NCBI RefSeq assembly: GCF_003697345.1 | Contig: NZ_RFLY01000002.1 | Span: 124,001 to 188,000, forward strand | Length of the DNA: 64,000 nt | DNA from: Solilutibacter pythonis | GTDB taxonomy: Bacteria > Pseudomonadota > Gammaproteobacteria > Xanthomonadales > Xanthomonadaceae | Direction of reading: 5' to 3' | In this document: one piece after another, positions 46,468 through 53,998 of the stretch | Layout of the letters: every line of letters starts with the position of its first letter | How positions within the stretch are numbered: position 1 is the stretch's first letter | Position numbers and translations under genes: made by a program | The notes under the pieces: model-generated | What the model was told of the DNA's origin: nothing | Databases searched by the model: none | What the model saw: only the letters and a program-made list of their open reading frames with translations

Positions 46468-46807
46468 CAACAAGGAGCTGCCGCCGATCCCGGCCAAGCG
46501 CTATTTCACGATTGGCGAAGTCAGCGAGCTGTGCGATGTCAAGCCGCATGTGCTGCGCTACTGGGAGACCGAATTTCCCAGCCTGAGCCCAGTGAAGCGG
46601 CGTGGCAACCGCCGCTACTATCAGCGTCACGACGTGCTGATGGTGCGGCAGATCCGTGGCTTGCTCTACGAACAGGGCTACACCATCGGCGGCGCCCGCC
46701 TGCAACTGGAGGGCGAAAGCGGCAAGCAGGAGTCCGCGCTGTCCAGCCAGATCATCAAGCAGGTGCGGTTGGAGCTGGAAGAGGTCCTGCACTTGTTGAA
46801 GCGCTAA
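46451..46807 (+). CDS. MerR-family transcriptional regulator
   Basis: A 118-residue protein with an N-terminal MerR winged helix ([22 protein letters not shown], then [21 protein letters not shown]) and a C-terminal dimerisation helix. It lacks the cysteine pattern of metal-sensing MerR proteins. A regulator of this short type stands directly after ihfA in many beta- and gammaproteobacteria; its target is unknown to me. Its start lies within ihfA, so the two are translated together. Confidence 0.9.
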   Translation: MLDPGSNKELPPIPAKRYFTIGEVSELCDVKPHVLRYWETEFPSLSPVKRRGNRRYYQRHDVLMVRQIRGLLYEQGYTIGGARLQLEGESGKQESALSSQIIKQVRLELEEVLHLLKR

Positions 46808-46823
46808 GCGGCTGCACATCGTC

Positions 46824-46829
46824 TATAAT
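46824..46829 (+). promoter_or_regulatory. -10 box of tRNA-Pro
   Basis: A perfect TATAAT 11 bases before the tRNA; no well-spaced -35 is visible. Confidence 0.6.
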
Positions 46830-46840
46830 GGCCGGCCTCT

Positions 46841-46917
46841 CGGGGTATAGCGCAGCCTGGTAGCGCACTTGTCTGGGGGACAAGTGGTCGTCGGTTCGAA
46901 TCCGGCTACCCCGACCA
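46841..46917 (+). tRNA. tRNA-Pro (anticodon GGG)
   Basis: A 77-nt tRNA with encoded CCA. The acceptor stem pairs CGGGGTA (46841-46847) with TACCCCG (46907-46913), discriminator A; the 5' C is typical of proline tRNAs. The anticodon stem CTTGT/ACAAG encloses CTGGGGG, giving GGG. Confidence 0.97.
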
Positions 46918-46925
46918 AAAAAGTC

Positions 46926-46959
46926 AACGGCAACATGGACTTAGCTCTGTGTTGCCGTT
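46926..46959 (+). terminator. Hairpin after tRNA-Pro
   Basis: AACGGCAACA pairs with TGTTGCCGTT across a 14-base loop, followed by TGTCTTC. A plausible terminator for the tRNA. Confidence 0.55.
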
Positions 46960-47030
46960 TGTCTTCATAGGGTGTCACCCTATTGCCACCCTATGCGGCT
47001 CGGCTTCCCGGAACGTTTCGGGAAATCCAG

Positions 47031-47057
47031 AAAACCCCGGAAATTCCGGGGTTTTTT
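47031..47057 (+). terminator. Strong intrinsic terminator
   Basis: AAAACCCCGG (47031-47040) pairs perfectly with CCGGGGTTTT (47046-47055), with a loop of five bases and a T-run. No gene lies directly upstream on the plus strand except tRNA-Pro. On the minus strand the A-rich left arm would also give a U-run. Confidence 0.75.
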
Positions 47058-47244
47058 GTTGTCCGGCTGTCTGTGGCGTCCCGGGAGGGTTGATTGAATC
47101 CGGGGGCAACTGGCAGGGGCGGGGGCAGCCCAATAGGCCCGTGGAGGGTTGCTACCCTCACGGAGTCGCTTCCAGCGGTCAATCGGCAACGGTTGCCCTT
47201 GACGAAGTCGCGCAGATGCCGGATAAGGCGGCAGGATGCGTATG

Positions 47245-47353
47245 GGAGAGCCGCTCTCGCGTCCCGGGTTGGGGGGCTGGCGTTTTGATGGCGAGCTCTC
47301 GCAGTAGCCTACGGAGAGTCGCCCTCGCGCTTGCGTTGGTTGGCTGGCGTTTT
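47245..47353. repeat. Imperfect direct repeat of about 42 bp
   Basis: The segments 47245-47286 and 47313-47353 share GGAGAG-n-CGC-n-CTCGCG at the start and GGCTGGCGTTTT at the end and are about 80 percent alike by eye. The function is unknown. Apart from this repeat and the terminators, the 700-base interval 46918-47636 holds nothing I recognise. Confidence 0.55.
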
Positions 47354-47636
47354 ACCCTGAAGCAAATCCTTGTCGTTTGACATTCCCGCCAGGGCTTTCG
47401 CGGTGGCTGCTCGAACCGGCTGCTCTCTTCCTCTCACTTGTATAGACATCGGGTGTTGTCACTGTCCCGTTCACCGTATCTATGTATGGAGTGCTTAGGG
47501 GGCAAAGCCTCGTTGCCGGCCAATTCGGCAGCGACTGATTTGTTTGGTGGTGAAGTGATATTTCTTCATGTCCGTCCTCATCGTTGACGGGCTTTTATAA
47601 AGGCGGAGATACGGCGCGCATGGGCAGGGCATGGAG

Positions 47637-47660
47637 AAAAGCCCGCTTCGGCGGGCTTTT
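47637..47660 (-). terminator. Terminator after the minus-strand lipoprotein operon
   Basis: AAAAGCCCGC and GCGGGCTTTT form a perfect 10-bp stem around a TTCG loop (CGAA on the minus strand). It is symmetric enough to work in both directions and lies 4 bases beyond the stop of the last lipoprotein gene. Confidence 0.8.
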
Positions 47661-47663
47661 GTG

Positions 47664-48119
47664 TCAGTTTCTTGGGTCTGCGATCAAGCGTGCTGGCGAG
47701 CCGTACAGTAGCAATACTTTCGCGCCCACTTGAAGTGCCGGCTCGGGGCCTTGCACGACACTCATTAGGTTGCCGTTTTCTGTCTGTACGACGTATTCAA
47801 TACCGGTTGTAGCGCTGGCACCACGTTCGGCGGCCGCCCCAACGATTCCGCCGACTACCGCGCCGCCGATGGCGCCGATCACGTTGGCGGAATCACTGCC
47901 TCCAACGTTCGAGCCCACGACCGCGCCAGCGGCAGCGCCGCTGGCGGTTCCAACGCCGCGTGATCCGTCAATGCGTACTGGGCGTGCGCTGATTATTGTC
48001 GCACCGACAGATCGATTGACTTGTCCAACGCTACCAATCGAGTAGCTATCCGGGCGGACGTTCGGCGTGCAGGCCGGGAGGGCAAGCGCGCATAAAAGCG
48101 ATAGCGTGAGTCCACGCAT
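47664..48119 (-). CDS. Glycine-zipper outer-membrane lipoprotein (SlyB/Pcp-like)
   Basis: A 151-residue protein with a lipoprotein signal peptide (LLCALALPAC, Cys17) and a glycine-zipper double hairpin (about 57-100; TASGAAAGAVVGSNVGG, then GAIGGAVVGGIVGAA), as in SlyB/PcP 17-kDa antigen proteins. The C-terminal part has the VQTENGNLMSVVQG segment usual in SlyB. It is probably an outer-membrane stabilising lipoprotein. It begins one base after the stop of the preceding gene, within a three-gene minus-strand operon. Confidence 0.85.
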   Translation of the reverse strand: MRGLTLSLLCALALPACTPNVRPDSYSIGSVGQVNRSVGATIISARPVRIDGSRGVGTASGAAAGAVVGSNVGGSDSANVIGAIGGAVVGGIVGAAAERGASATTGIEYVVQTENGNLMSVVQGPEPALQVGAKVLLLYGSPARLIADPRN

Positions 48120-48692
48120 CTACTCGGCCTTGTTCAGGTCGGCGGGGAACATCGGGCGTGATACGTCAACGGTCTCAAGCGCCTGGAGGAACTTGGCGAT
48201 GTTGTTCTGCGCCGACCGATTGATGGATTCGCGGGCGCGAATGACGCCAACGAAAGCATAGTCGAACGGTACGGTGCCTTCCGCCTCGATATCTTGCGTA
48301 TAAATGATGCCGCCAGTCGCGCGGTCGATCAGTTCGTAGCGGGCGATGGTCTTGGTGGTCATGGATGCGCCGAAGTTAGGTATGTCAAGCGCGAGTATCT
48401 TCACCGACAGGCTTAGCTTGCGAGGTGCGTCATCCTTGAAGATTGCCATGCGGTTGATGGCTTCAGTGAGTGCGGTCTGCCACATTTGCGGCACTTCATG
48501 TTGAGCGGGTGCCGGGATCTTGCCCTTCGCTTCGTCTGGCCGCGCAAGCGTTACGGTGAGCGAGCGCATTTCGGCATCAATCTTTTGCTGGCTTATGCCG
48601 ACATCCGGAACAGAAAAGTTGAGTGGTGGATTACTGGCACACCCCGTCAGGACGCCTGCCGCGATAACGAGTGCGAAGATCTTTGCTTTCAT
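48120..48692 (-). CDS. Lipoprotein of unknown function
   Basis: A 190-residue protein with a lipoprotein signal (FALVIAAGVLTGC, Cys18) and a domain with PQMWQTALTEAINRMAIFKDD and a C-terminal RARESINRSAQNNIAKFLQALE, resembling lipoproteins that gather paralogs in gammaproteobacterial genomes and lack an assigned function. It may be a periplasmic/outer-membrane assembly factor. Operon position between a small frame and a SlyB-like gene suggests an envelope role; this is inference. Confidence 0.75.
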   Translation of the reverse strand: MKAKIFALVIAAGVLTGCASNPPLNFSVPDVGISQQKIDAEMRSLTVTLARPDEAKGKIPAPAQHEVPQMWQTALTEAINRMAIFKDDAPRKLSLSVKILALDIPNFGASMTTKTIARYELIDRATGGIIYTQDIEAEGTVPFDYAFVGVIRARESINRSAQNNIAKFLQALETVDVSRPMFPADLNKAE

Positions 48693-48901
48693 GGGTTCCC
48701 CATCTGGTTGTTGTCAGCCCTTCCGCCTGGCCGCTGTATCCGTTGCCAGGTTGATGGATTCGTACTTTGATCGATCCAAGGTCTTGCCACCGATCTGCCA
48801 ATCGCATGGTGTGCCTTGTATTCCCCGAACTGCTTGTTGCCGTTGACAACATACACTCCGTTAGCGCGTATTGCCAGTTCCTTCGAGTTGTGCTGAGCCA
48901 T
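48689..48901 (-). CDS. Small hypothetical protein, first gene of a lipoprotein operon
   Basis: A 70-residue hydrophilic protein (MAQHNSKELAIRANGVYVVNG), no signal peptide or known domain. Its TGA overlaps the ATG of the next lipoprotein gene (ATGA), which argues that it is translated. Function unknown. Confidence 0.5.
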   Translation of the reverse strand: MAQHNSKELAIRANGVYVVNGNKQFGEYKAHHAIGRSVARPWIDQSTNPSTWQRIQRPGGRADNNQMGNP

Positions 48902-49110
48902 CGACGTTGATTAAAGGGCCATGAGCATCGAATCACTTGATTCGAGTGCCGATGCCAGCCACTGGTTCGTGGATGGCTGGGTGGGAGCGCGTTGTTCTCC
49001 AGGCGTTATCGGCCCCGGGGCGGTTCATTGGGGAATTGCAGGTGAATATGGTTTTCGGCGTTCATGATGGGGACGATCCAGGCAAGCCTCGGAAGGCTCG
49101 CATACGCTTT

Positions 49111-49358
49111 CCCGGCTTCCCGGCTTCCCGGCTTCCCGGCTTCCCGGCTTCCCGGCTTCCCGGCTTCCCGGCTTCCCGGCTTCCCGGCTTCCCGGCTTCC
49201 CGGCTTCCCGGCTTCCCGGCTTCCCGGCTTCCCGGCTTCCCGGCTTCCCGGCTTCCCGGCTTCCCGGCTTCCCGGCTTCCAGGCTTCCAGGCTTCCAGGC
49301 TTCCAGGCTTCCAGGCTTCCAGGCTTCCAGGCTTCCAGGCTTCCAGGCTTCCAGGCTT
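49111..49358. repeat. Octanucleotide tandem array, 31 units in two blocks
   Basis: Thirty-one perfect 8-bp units: 21 of CCCGGCTT (49111-49278) followed by 10 of CCAGGCTT (49279-49358), plus a partial unit. One C/A difference separates the blocks, without mixing. All frames on both strands are open, producing artefactual Ser/Arg/Leu/Pro/Gly/Phe repeats. It lies in the gap between a lipoprotein operon and rluB. The rest of 48902-49572 shows nothing else. Confidence 0.97.
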
Positions 49359-49572
49359 CCAGGCGATACGCCAGGCAATTTGGCAATGACGCGTATTCAT
49401 ATGGCGGAGCTGCGCTAATGAACTGCGTGTATACCGGAGGCATGGGGGGGCATGCCGCTCGTTCCGTGCGCGTGGGCGGGGCATCGGGGGATGGCGCCGA
49501 ATTCGGTTCCGGTGTGGGGCGTTGCCGTGGCGCGTAGCCGAAATTGCCGGGGAATTGCCGCACTTAAATGAA

Positions 49573-49598
49573 AGACGCCGGGAAAATCCCGGCGTTTT
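49573..49598 (-). terminator. Intrinsic terminator after rluB
   Basis: ACGCCGGGA/TCCCGGCGT (49575-49583 with 49587-49595), loop of three, followed on the minus strand by CTTTCATTT. It lies 30 bases beyond the rluB stop. Confidence 0.75.
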
Positions 49599-49627
49599 CT
49601 CGGTCATTGTTTTCGTGGTCGGTCAGC

Positions 49628-51151
49628 TCAACCGCGCCCGCGCGGGCCGCGATTGCCGCCGCCGGGTTTGGGGCCGCCCGGTTTAGGGCCGCGGCTGCCT
49701 GGCGGGCGGGGGCCACCGGGGCGAGGCCCGCGGTTCTGGCGTGGGGCCTGGCCATATGGGTTGAAGCCGGGCGTGGCGTGATCGGAGGGGAAGCTGGGGG
49801 CGTTGCCGGGATGCCCGTAGGGGTGTTTCGGTTTGCCGGGCTGGCCGCGGTTGCCTTCGCCCTGGCGGAAGCCGCCACCGGCATTGGGGCCGGCCGATTT
49901 GCCGCGCGGTTTATTGCCCCACGGTTTCTTTGGGCCGCGGCCATCGGCGTTGCGGTGGCCGGTGGGGCCGGTATCGACGCCCTCGGGCACGTACCAGGTG
50001 CGCATCGCCGCCGGGTTGCTGTCGCCACGTTGTTCGCCCGGACGCATGCGCTGGCCCTGCGGGCGCGGCCCTTTGGGCTTGAAGGTCTTGTTGGCCTGCT
50101 TGGCGGCGGCCTCGCCGCTGATTGTCAGGCCCCCGGTTTTCCGGGGGGCGCCGCGACGGCCGCGATCTTCGCGCACATGGTCGAAGCGGCGCAGCTCGCG
50201 GCCTTCGTCGGCGGTATTGTGGCCGCCGATGTAGCCGCCCTGGCTCCTGCGCTCGCCCCCCAGGTGCACGGTGGATTTCGCCGCGCGGCGCTGGCCGATT
50301 ACCGGCAGCAGCGTCAGGGCGGCGGGGATGCTGTCTTCCAGCCCCACGGATTTCTGCAACGCCGTGACCTGGGCATCGGTGAGTTCCTGCGACTGCCCGC
50401 GCAGGAGCGGCTGCGGCAGGCTGACGTTGCCGTAACGGATGCGCTTCAGCCGCGAGACTTGGCAGCCCTGCGATTCCCACAGGCGGCGCACTTCGCGGTT
50501 GCGGCCTTCGGTCAGGGTGACGCGGAACCAGTCGTGCGAATCGGTGCCGGACATGCGCTCGATGGCGTCGAACTTGGCCGGGCCGTCCTCCAACGTCACG
50601 CCGCGCCGCAGGTGCTCGACGAGCTTTTCGCCGACCGTCTCCTCGCCTTCGGGCGCGCGCACGCGGCAGACGTATTCGCGTTCGACATCGAAGCTTGGGT
50701 GCATCATCGCGTTGGCCAGCTCGCCATCGGTGGTGAGCAGCAGCAGGCCGCTGGTGTTGATGTCGAGGCGGCCGATCGAAATCCAGCGCGAGCCTTTCAG
50801 TACCGGCAGGCCATCGAAGATGGTCGGGCGCCCTTCGGGGTCTTCGCGGGTGGTGACTTCGCCTTCCGGCTTGTTGTACATGAGGACGCGCGGCGACTCG
50901 GTCAGCGCGCTGGCGATGAAGCTGCGGCCATCCATGTCGATCTTGTCGCCGGCCTTGACCGACATGCCGACCTTGGCCGGCTCGCCATTGACGATCACCT
51001 TGCCATCGGCGATGCGCTGTTCCAGCGCGCGGCGCGAGCCAAGCCCGGCCTGCGCCAGTACCTTATGCAGGCGTTCTTCCAGCTTGGCGGTGGCGGGCTC
51101 GGCGCCGTCGCGTTTCAAGGACAGCCTGCGGCGTTCGTTGTTGTTGCTCAT
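49628..51151 (-). CDS. rluB: 23S rRNA pseudouridine(2605) synthase RluB, long disordered tail
   Basis: A 507-residue RsuA/RluB-family enzyme. An S4 RNA-binding domain (about 25-70) is followed by the catalytic domain (about 85-250) with Asp130 in SIGRLDINTSGLLLLT. RluB modifies U2605 in helix 90 of 23S rRNA. From about residue 270 the protein is a Gly/Arg/Pro/Asn/Gln-rich disordered tail of more than 200 residues ending in RGPRGRG, much longer than in E. coli (291 residues in total). It overlaps scpB by 4 bases. Confidence 0.93.
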   Translation of the reverse strand: MSNNNERRRLSLKRDGAEPATAKLEERLHKVLAQAGLGSRRALEQRIADGKVIVNGEPAKVGMSVKAGDKIDMDGRSFIASALTESPRVLMYNKPEGEVTTREDPEGRPTIFDGLPVLKGSRWISIGRLDINTSGLLLLTTDGELANAMMHPSFDVEREYVCRVRAPEGEETVGEKLVEHLRRGVTLEDGPAKFDAIERMSGTDSHDWFRVTLTEGRNREVRRLWESQGCQVSRLKRIRYGNVSLPQPLLRGQSQELTDAQVTALQKSVGLEDSIPAALTLLPVIGQRRAAKSTVHLGGERRSQGGYIGGHNTADEGRELRRFDHVREDRGRRGAPRKTGGLTISGEAAAKQANKTFKPKGPRPQGQRMRPGEQRGDSNPAAMRTWYVPEGVDTGPTGHRNADGRGPKKPWGNKPRGKSAGPNAGGGFRQGEGNRGQPGKPKHPYGHPGNAPSFPSDHATPGFNPYGQAPRQNRGPRPGGPRPPGSRGPKPGGPKPGGGNRGPRGRG

Positions 51152-52020
51152 TGCATGCTCCTGACTTCGCCATCGGCGGCGATGTCGTGTTCTTCGTGTT
51201 CGGGAGGGGAGGAAGGGGGCGATGCGGCTTCGGCGGCATCGTCCGGCGTGGGGGCGGCGGCGTTGGCGGCTTGCCGGTCATCGGCGGATGCCGGTGCGGT
51301 TTCGGTTTCTTCGCCATCGCCCGCGGGATGTTCGGGCAGGGGGGGCTCGTCGCGGGTGTTGGCCGCGCCGGGCGGTTCCGCCGCCATGTCGGCGTTGGCG
51401 CCGGCGGCGATTGGGGCATCGTTGAAGTTGAATTGCGGGTCGAGTTCGCCGAAGTCCTTGAGTTCCGACAGCGGCGGTAGTTCGTCGAGTTTCTTCAGGC
51501 CGAAATAGTCGAGGAAGGTCTTGGTGGTGCCGAGCAGTTCCGGGCGGCCGGGGACGTCGCGGTGGCCGACCGAGCGGATCCAGTCGCGCTCCTCCAGCGC
51601 CTTGATGATGTTGCTGTTGGTGGCGACGCCGCGGATCTGCTCGATCTCGCCGCGGGTGATCGGCTGGCGGTAGGCGATCAGCGCCAGGGTTTCCAGGGTG
51701 GCGCGGGTGTATTTGGTCTGGCGTTCGGCCCACAGCCGGGAGACCCACGGGTGGACATCGGATTTGACCTGGTAGCGCCAGCCGCTGGCGACTTCCACCA
51801 GTTCCATGCCGCGTTCTTCGCAGGCGTTCCGCAATTCGGCCAGCGCGGTTTGCAGGCCGCCTTCCGGGGGCGGCTCGTCCACGGTGAACAACGCCGCGAG
51901 CTGGGTAAGCGTGAGCGGCATGCCGGACGCCAGTAGCGCGGCTTCGACGATGCGGTTGATCAGGGATTGTTCCATGGCAATCAGGTCTTCGGTTTCGTCA
52001 TGCCGGGGCATGGACGGCAT
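51148..52020 (-). CDS. scpB: Segregation and condensation protein B
   Basis: A 290-residue winged-helix kleisin-associated protein. The first 175 residues contain the paired winged helices (LINRIVEAALLASGMPLTLTQL; YTRATLETLALIAYRQPITR; LLGTTKTFLDYFGL). The C-terminal 100 residues are an acidic, Pro/Ala-rich tail. With ScpA it forms the SMC condensin, whose smc gene is at 53999. The frame starts at 52020; ATG 51975 (MEQSLINRIVEA) also fits and lacks the extra 15 residues. Confidence 0.93.
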   Translation of the reverse strand: MPSMPRHDETEDLIAMEQSLINRIVEAALLASGMPLTLTQLAALFTVDEPPPEGGLQTALAELRNACEERGMELVEVASGWRYQVKSDVHPWVSRLWAERQTKYTRATLETLALIAYRQPITRGEIEQIRGVATNSNIIKALEERDWIRSVGHRDVPGRPELLGTTKTFLDYFGLKKLDELPPLSELKDFGELDPQFNFNDAPIAAGANADMAAEPPGAANTRDEPPLPEHPAGDGEETETAPASADDRQAANAAAPTPDDAAEAASPPSSPPEHEEHDIAADGEVRSMQ

Positions 52021-52026
52021 CGGGGG

Positions 52027-52941
52027 TCATTCGCTGGCGGCCTCGGTGGCCGGCTCGGCGTCGTCGAACTCGCTCCGCGGTATCTCGGCCTGGGCGTCCT
52101 CGCCGAGGGCGAGTGATTTGACGTAGATAGGGGCGAGGGGGGCTTCCTGCACGATCTCGACCAACTGTTCCTTGGCCAGAGTCAGCAGGCCGAGGAAGGT
52201 CACCACCGCGCCCAGCCGGCCCTCCTCGGCGGTGAACAGCGATTCGAAGCGGTGGAAGGCGCCATCGCCCAGCAATTCCATCAATTCGCTCATGCGTTGG
52301 CGCACGCTGAGCGCATCGCGCCTGATCGCGTGCTGGGTGAACAGTTCGGCGCGTTTCAGCACGTCGTGCAACGCCAGCAGCATTTCGCGCAGATCCACTT
52401 GCGGGGGCTCGCGCGAGACCTTGTGGTCGGGTACGTGCTGGGCGGCGGCGCAGGTGGTGTCGCGCTCCTGCCGGGGTAGGGTGTCCAGGTCCTCGGCGGC
52501 CTGCTTGTAGCGCTCGTATTCCTGGAGGCGGCGCACCAGATCGGCGCGTGGGTCTTCCTCGACGCCTTCGTCGTTGACCGGGCGCGGCAGCAGCATGCGC
52601 GACTTGATCTCGGCCAGGATCGCGGCCATCACCAGGTATTCGGCGGCCAACTCGAAACGCATCTCGTGCATGGCCTGGATGTAGTCGACGTACTGGCGGG
52701 TGATTTCCGCCACCGGGATGTCGAGGATGTCGAGATTCTGCCGGCGGATGAGATAAAGCAGCAGGTCGAGCGGCCCTTCGAAGGCTTCGAGGATCACTTC
52801 CAGCGCGTCCGGCGGGATGTAGAGATCCTTCGGGATTTCCAGCACCGGCTGGCCGAGCACCGTCGCCAGCGGCATTTCCTGCTGCTGGGGATGCGTGGGC
52901 ATGGCGGGTGCGGTGGCCTCGTCGGCGCGGTCTTCGGTCAT
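52027..52941 (-). CDS. scpA: Segregation and condensation protein A (kleisin)
   Basis: A 304-residue kleisin bridging the SMC heads. LEAFEGPLDLLLYLIRRQNLDILDIPVAEITRQYVDYI-type N-terminal domain, AAEYLVMAAILAEIKSRMLLP and the C-terminal winged helix (FTAEEGRLGAVVTFLGLLTLAKEQLVEIVQE) are conserved. ATG 52941 gives a short N-terminal extension of about 35 residues; the open frame beyond it is not supported. It lies 6 bases before scpB. Confidence 0.93.
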   Translation of the reverse strand: MTEDRADEATAPAMPTHPQQQEMPLATVLGQPVLEIPKDLYIPPDALEVILEAFEGPLDLLLYLIRRQNLDILDIPVAEITRQYVDYIQAMHEMRFELAAEYLVMAAILAEIKSRMLLPRPVNDEGVEEDPRADLVRRLQEYERYKQAAEDLDTLPRQERDTTCAAAQHVPDHKVSREPPQVDLREMLLALHDVLKRAELFTQHAIRRDALSVRQRMSELMELLGDGAFHRFESLFTAEEGRLGAVVTFLGLLTLAKEQLVEIVQEAPLAPIYVKSLALGEDAQAEIPRSEFDDAEPATEAASE

Positions 52942-53197
52942 GGATGCGGGAAGGGCCGGGCCGGAGCCGCGGCGGAGGAAAGGGCATCGATACAACATCC
53001 GATCCACGACCGTCTCGCCACGGGGGCGGGTCGCGCATGAAATCGGGAGGAAGGCGAGCGGCGGCGCCGGATGACGGACGCGTCGGGCCTCGCGTGCGGC
53101 TAAGGGTAAGCGCAATGCGGTTGGCATGTAAAGCAGGTCGAGCGGCCCTGGGCGCGGTCTGCTACGCTCGCCCACCCTCAATCCGTCCTCCATTGCG

Positions 53198-53497
53198 ATG
53201 TGGTATCTGATCGAAGGTTTCGACGGCGCCGAAGCGCTGCCGCGGCGCGCCCTGCACCGGCCCGCCCATCTGGCGCGGCTTGCGGGATTGCGCGATGAAG
53301 GCCGCCTGCTGGTGGCCGGGCCGTGTCCGGCGATCGATGCCGAGGACCCCGGCCCGGCCGGCTTCAGCGGCAGCCTGGTGATCGCCGAGTTCGCCTCGCT
53401 CGACGCCGCGCGCGCGTGGGCGGAGGCCGACCCTTACTTGACTGGCGGCGTTTACGCGCGGGTCGAGGTGCGCCCGTTTCGCAAGGTGCTGCCATGA
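53198..53497 (+). CDS. yciI: YciI-family protein
   Basis: A 99-residue protein of the YciI/YCII-related dimeric alpha-beta barrel family ([46 protein letters not shown]). The conserved His in RPAH and Asp in ADPY form a putative active site. Function is unknown; a dehydrochlorinase-like activity is known only for distant members. It overlaps bolA by 4 bases. Confidence 0.9.
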   Translation: MWYLIEGFDGAEALPRRALHRPAHLARLAGLRDEGRLLVAGPCPAIDAEDPGPAGFSGSLVIAEFASLDAARAWAEADPYLTGGVYARVEVRPFRKVLP

Positions 53498-53790
53498 GCC
53501 GTACCGAAGCCGATATCCCCCGGCTCAACCCGGGGCGCATCGAGCGCATGCGCGAATTGCTCGGCGCGGCTTTCGCGCCCACCGAACTGGATATCCGCGA
53601 CGACAGCCACAAACATGCCGGTCATGGCGGCGGCGCGCACGGCCATGGGCATTTCAGCGTGCGCATCGTCAGCGCTCGGTTTGCCGGGATGACGCCGCTG
53701 GCCCGTCATCGCGCCGTCTACGCCGCGCTTGGCGAGATGATGCGCGAGGACATTCACGCGCTGGCGATCGAGGCGCGCGCGCCAGCCTGA
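53494..53790 (+). CDS. bolA: BolA-family protein
   Basis: A 98-residue BolA protein with the class II KH-like fold. Conserved are [11 protein letters not shown] (with the Cys/His iron-sulfur ligand position His), [29 protein letters not shown] and the end [13 protein letters not shown]. BolA proteins work with monothiol glutaredoxins in Fe-S cluster handling and stress responses. A His/Gly-rich loop ([11 protein letters not shown]) lies between strand and helix. It starts in the end of yciI. Confidence 0.93.
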   Translation: MSRTEADIPRLNPGRIERMRELLGAAFAPTELDIRDDSHKHAGHGGGAHGHGHFSVRIVSARFAGMTPLARHRAVYAALGEMMREDIHALAIEARAPA

Positions 53791-53876
53791 AGCCCGGCCA
53801 CGCCATTCGGGCGGCCCCCGGCGCATCGGCGGAAACGGGCCGTGCCGGCGCGACCCGACAACGGCGGCGCTACCGG

Positions 53877-53882
53877 TATACT
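53877..53882 (+). promoter_or_regulatory. -10-like box upstream of smc
   Basis: TATACT stands about 117 bases before the smc ATG. A well-placed -35 is not evident. It also precedes several short ATG-containing frames that I did not call. Confidence 0.35.
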
Positions 53883-53998
53883 CGCGTGTCGGATTGCCGA
53901 TGCCGATGATGAGATGCCTCCCTCCAATCCACGGAGGCGGGCGAGAGTTCATCCAAATCCTGTCCGTGAACCCGATCGCGGAGCCACCTGTATCGCCC

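Noticed and set aside
46949-47380. 143-codon plus-strand frame after tRNA-Pro
   Set aside because: It spans a strong terminator and the imperfect repeats, and has unusual composition; not supported as coding.
49111-49358. CRISPR array
   Set aside because: Units are contiguous 8-mers with no spacers and no cas genes.
49006-49607. Repetitive proteins read through the 8-bp array on both strands
   Set aside because: An 8-bp period without stops opens all frames; no ribosome binding site or homology supports translation.
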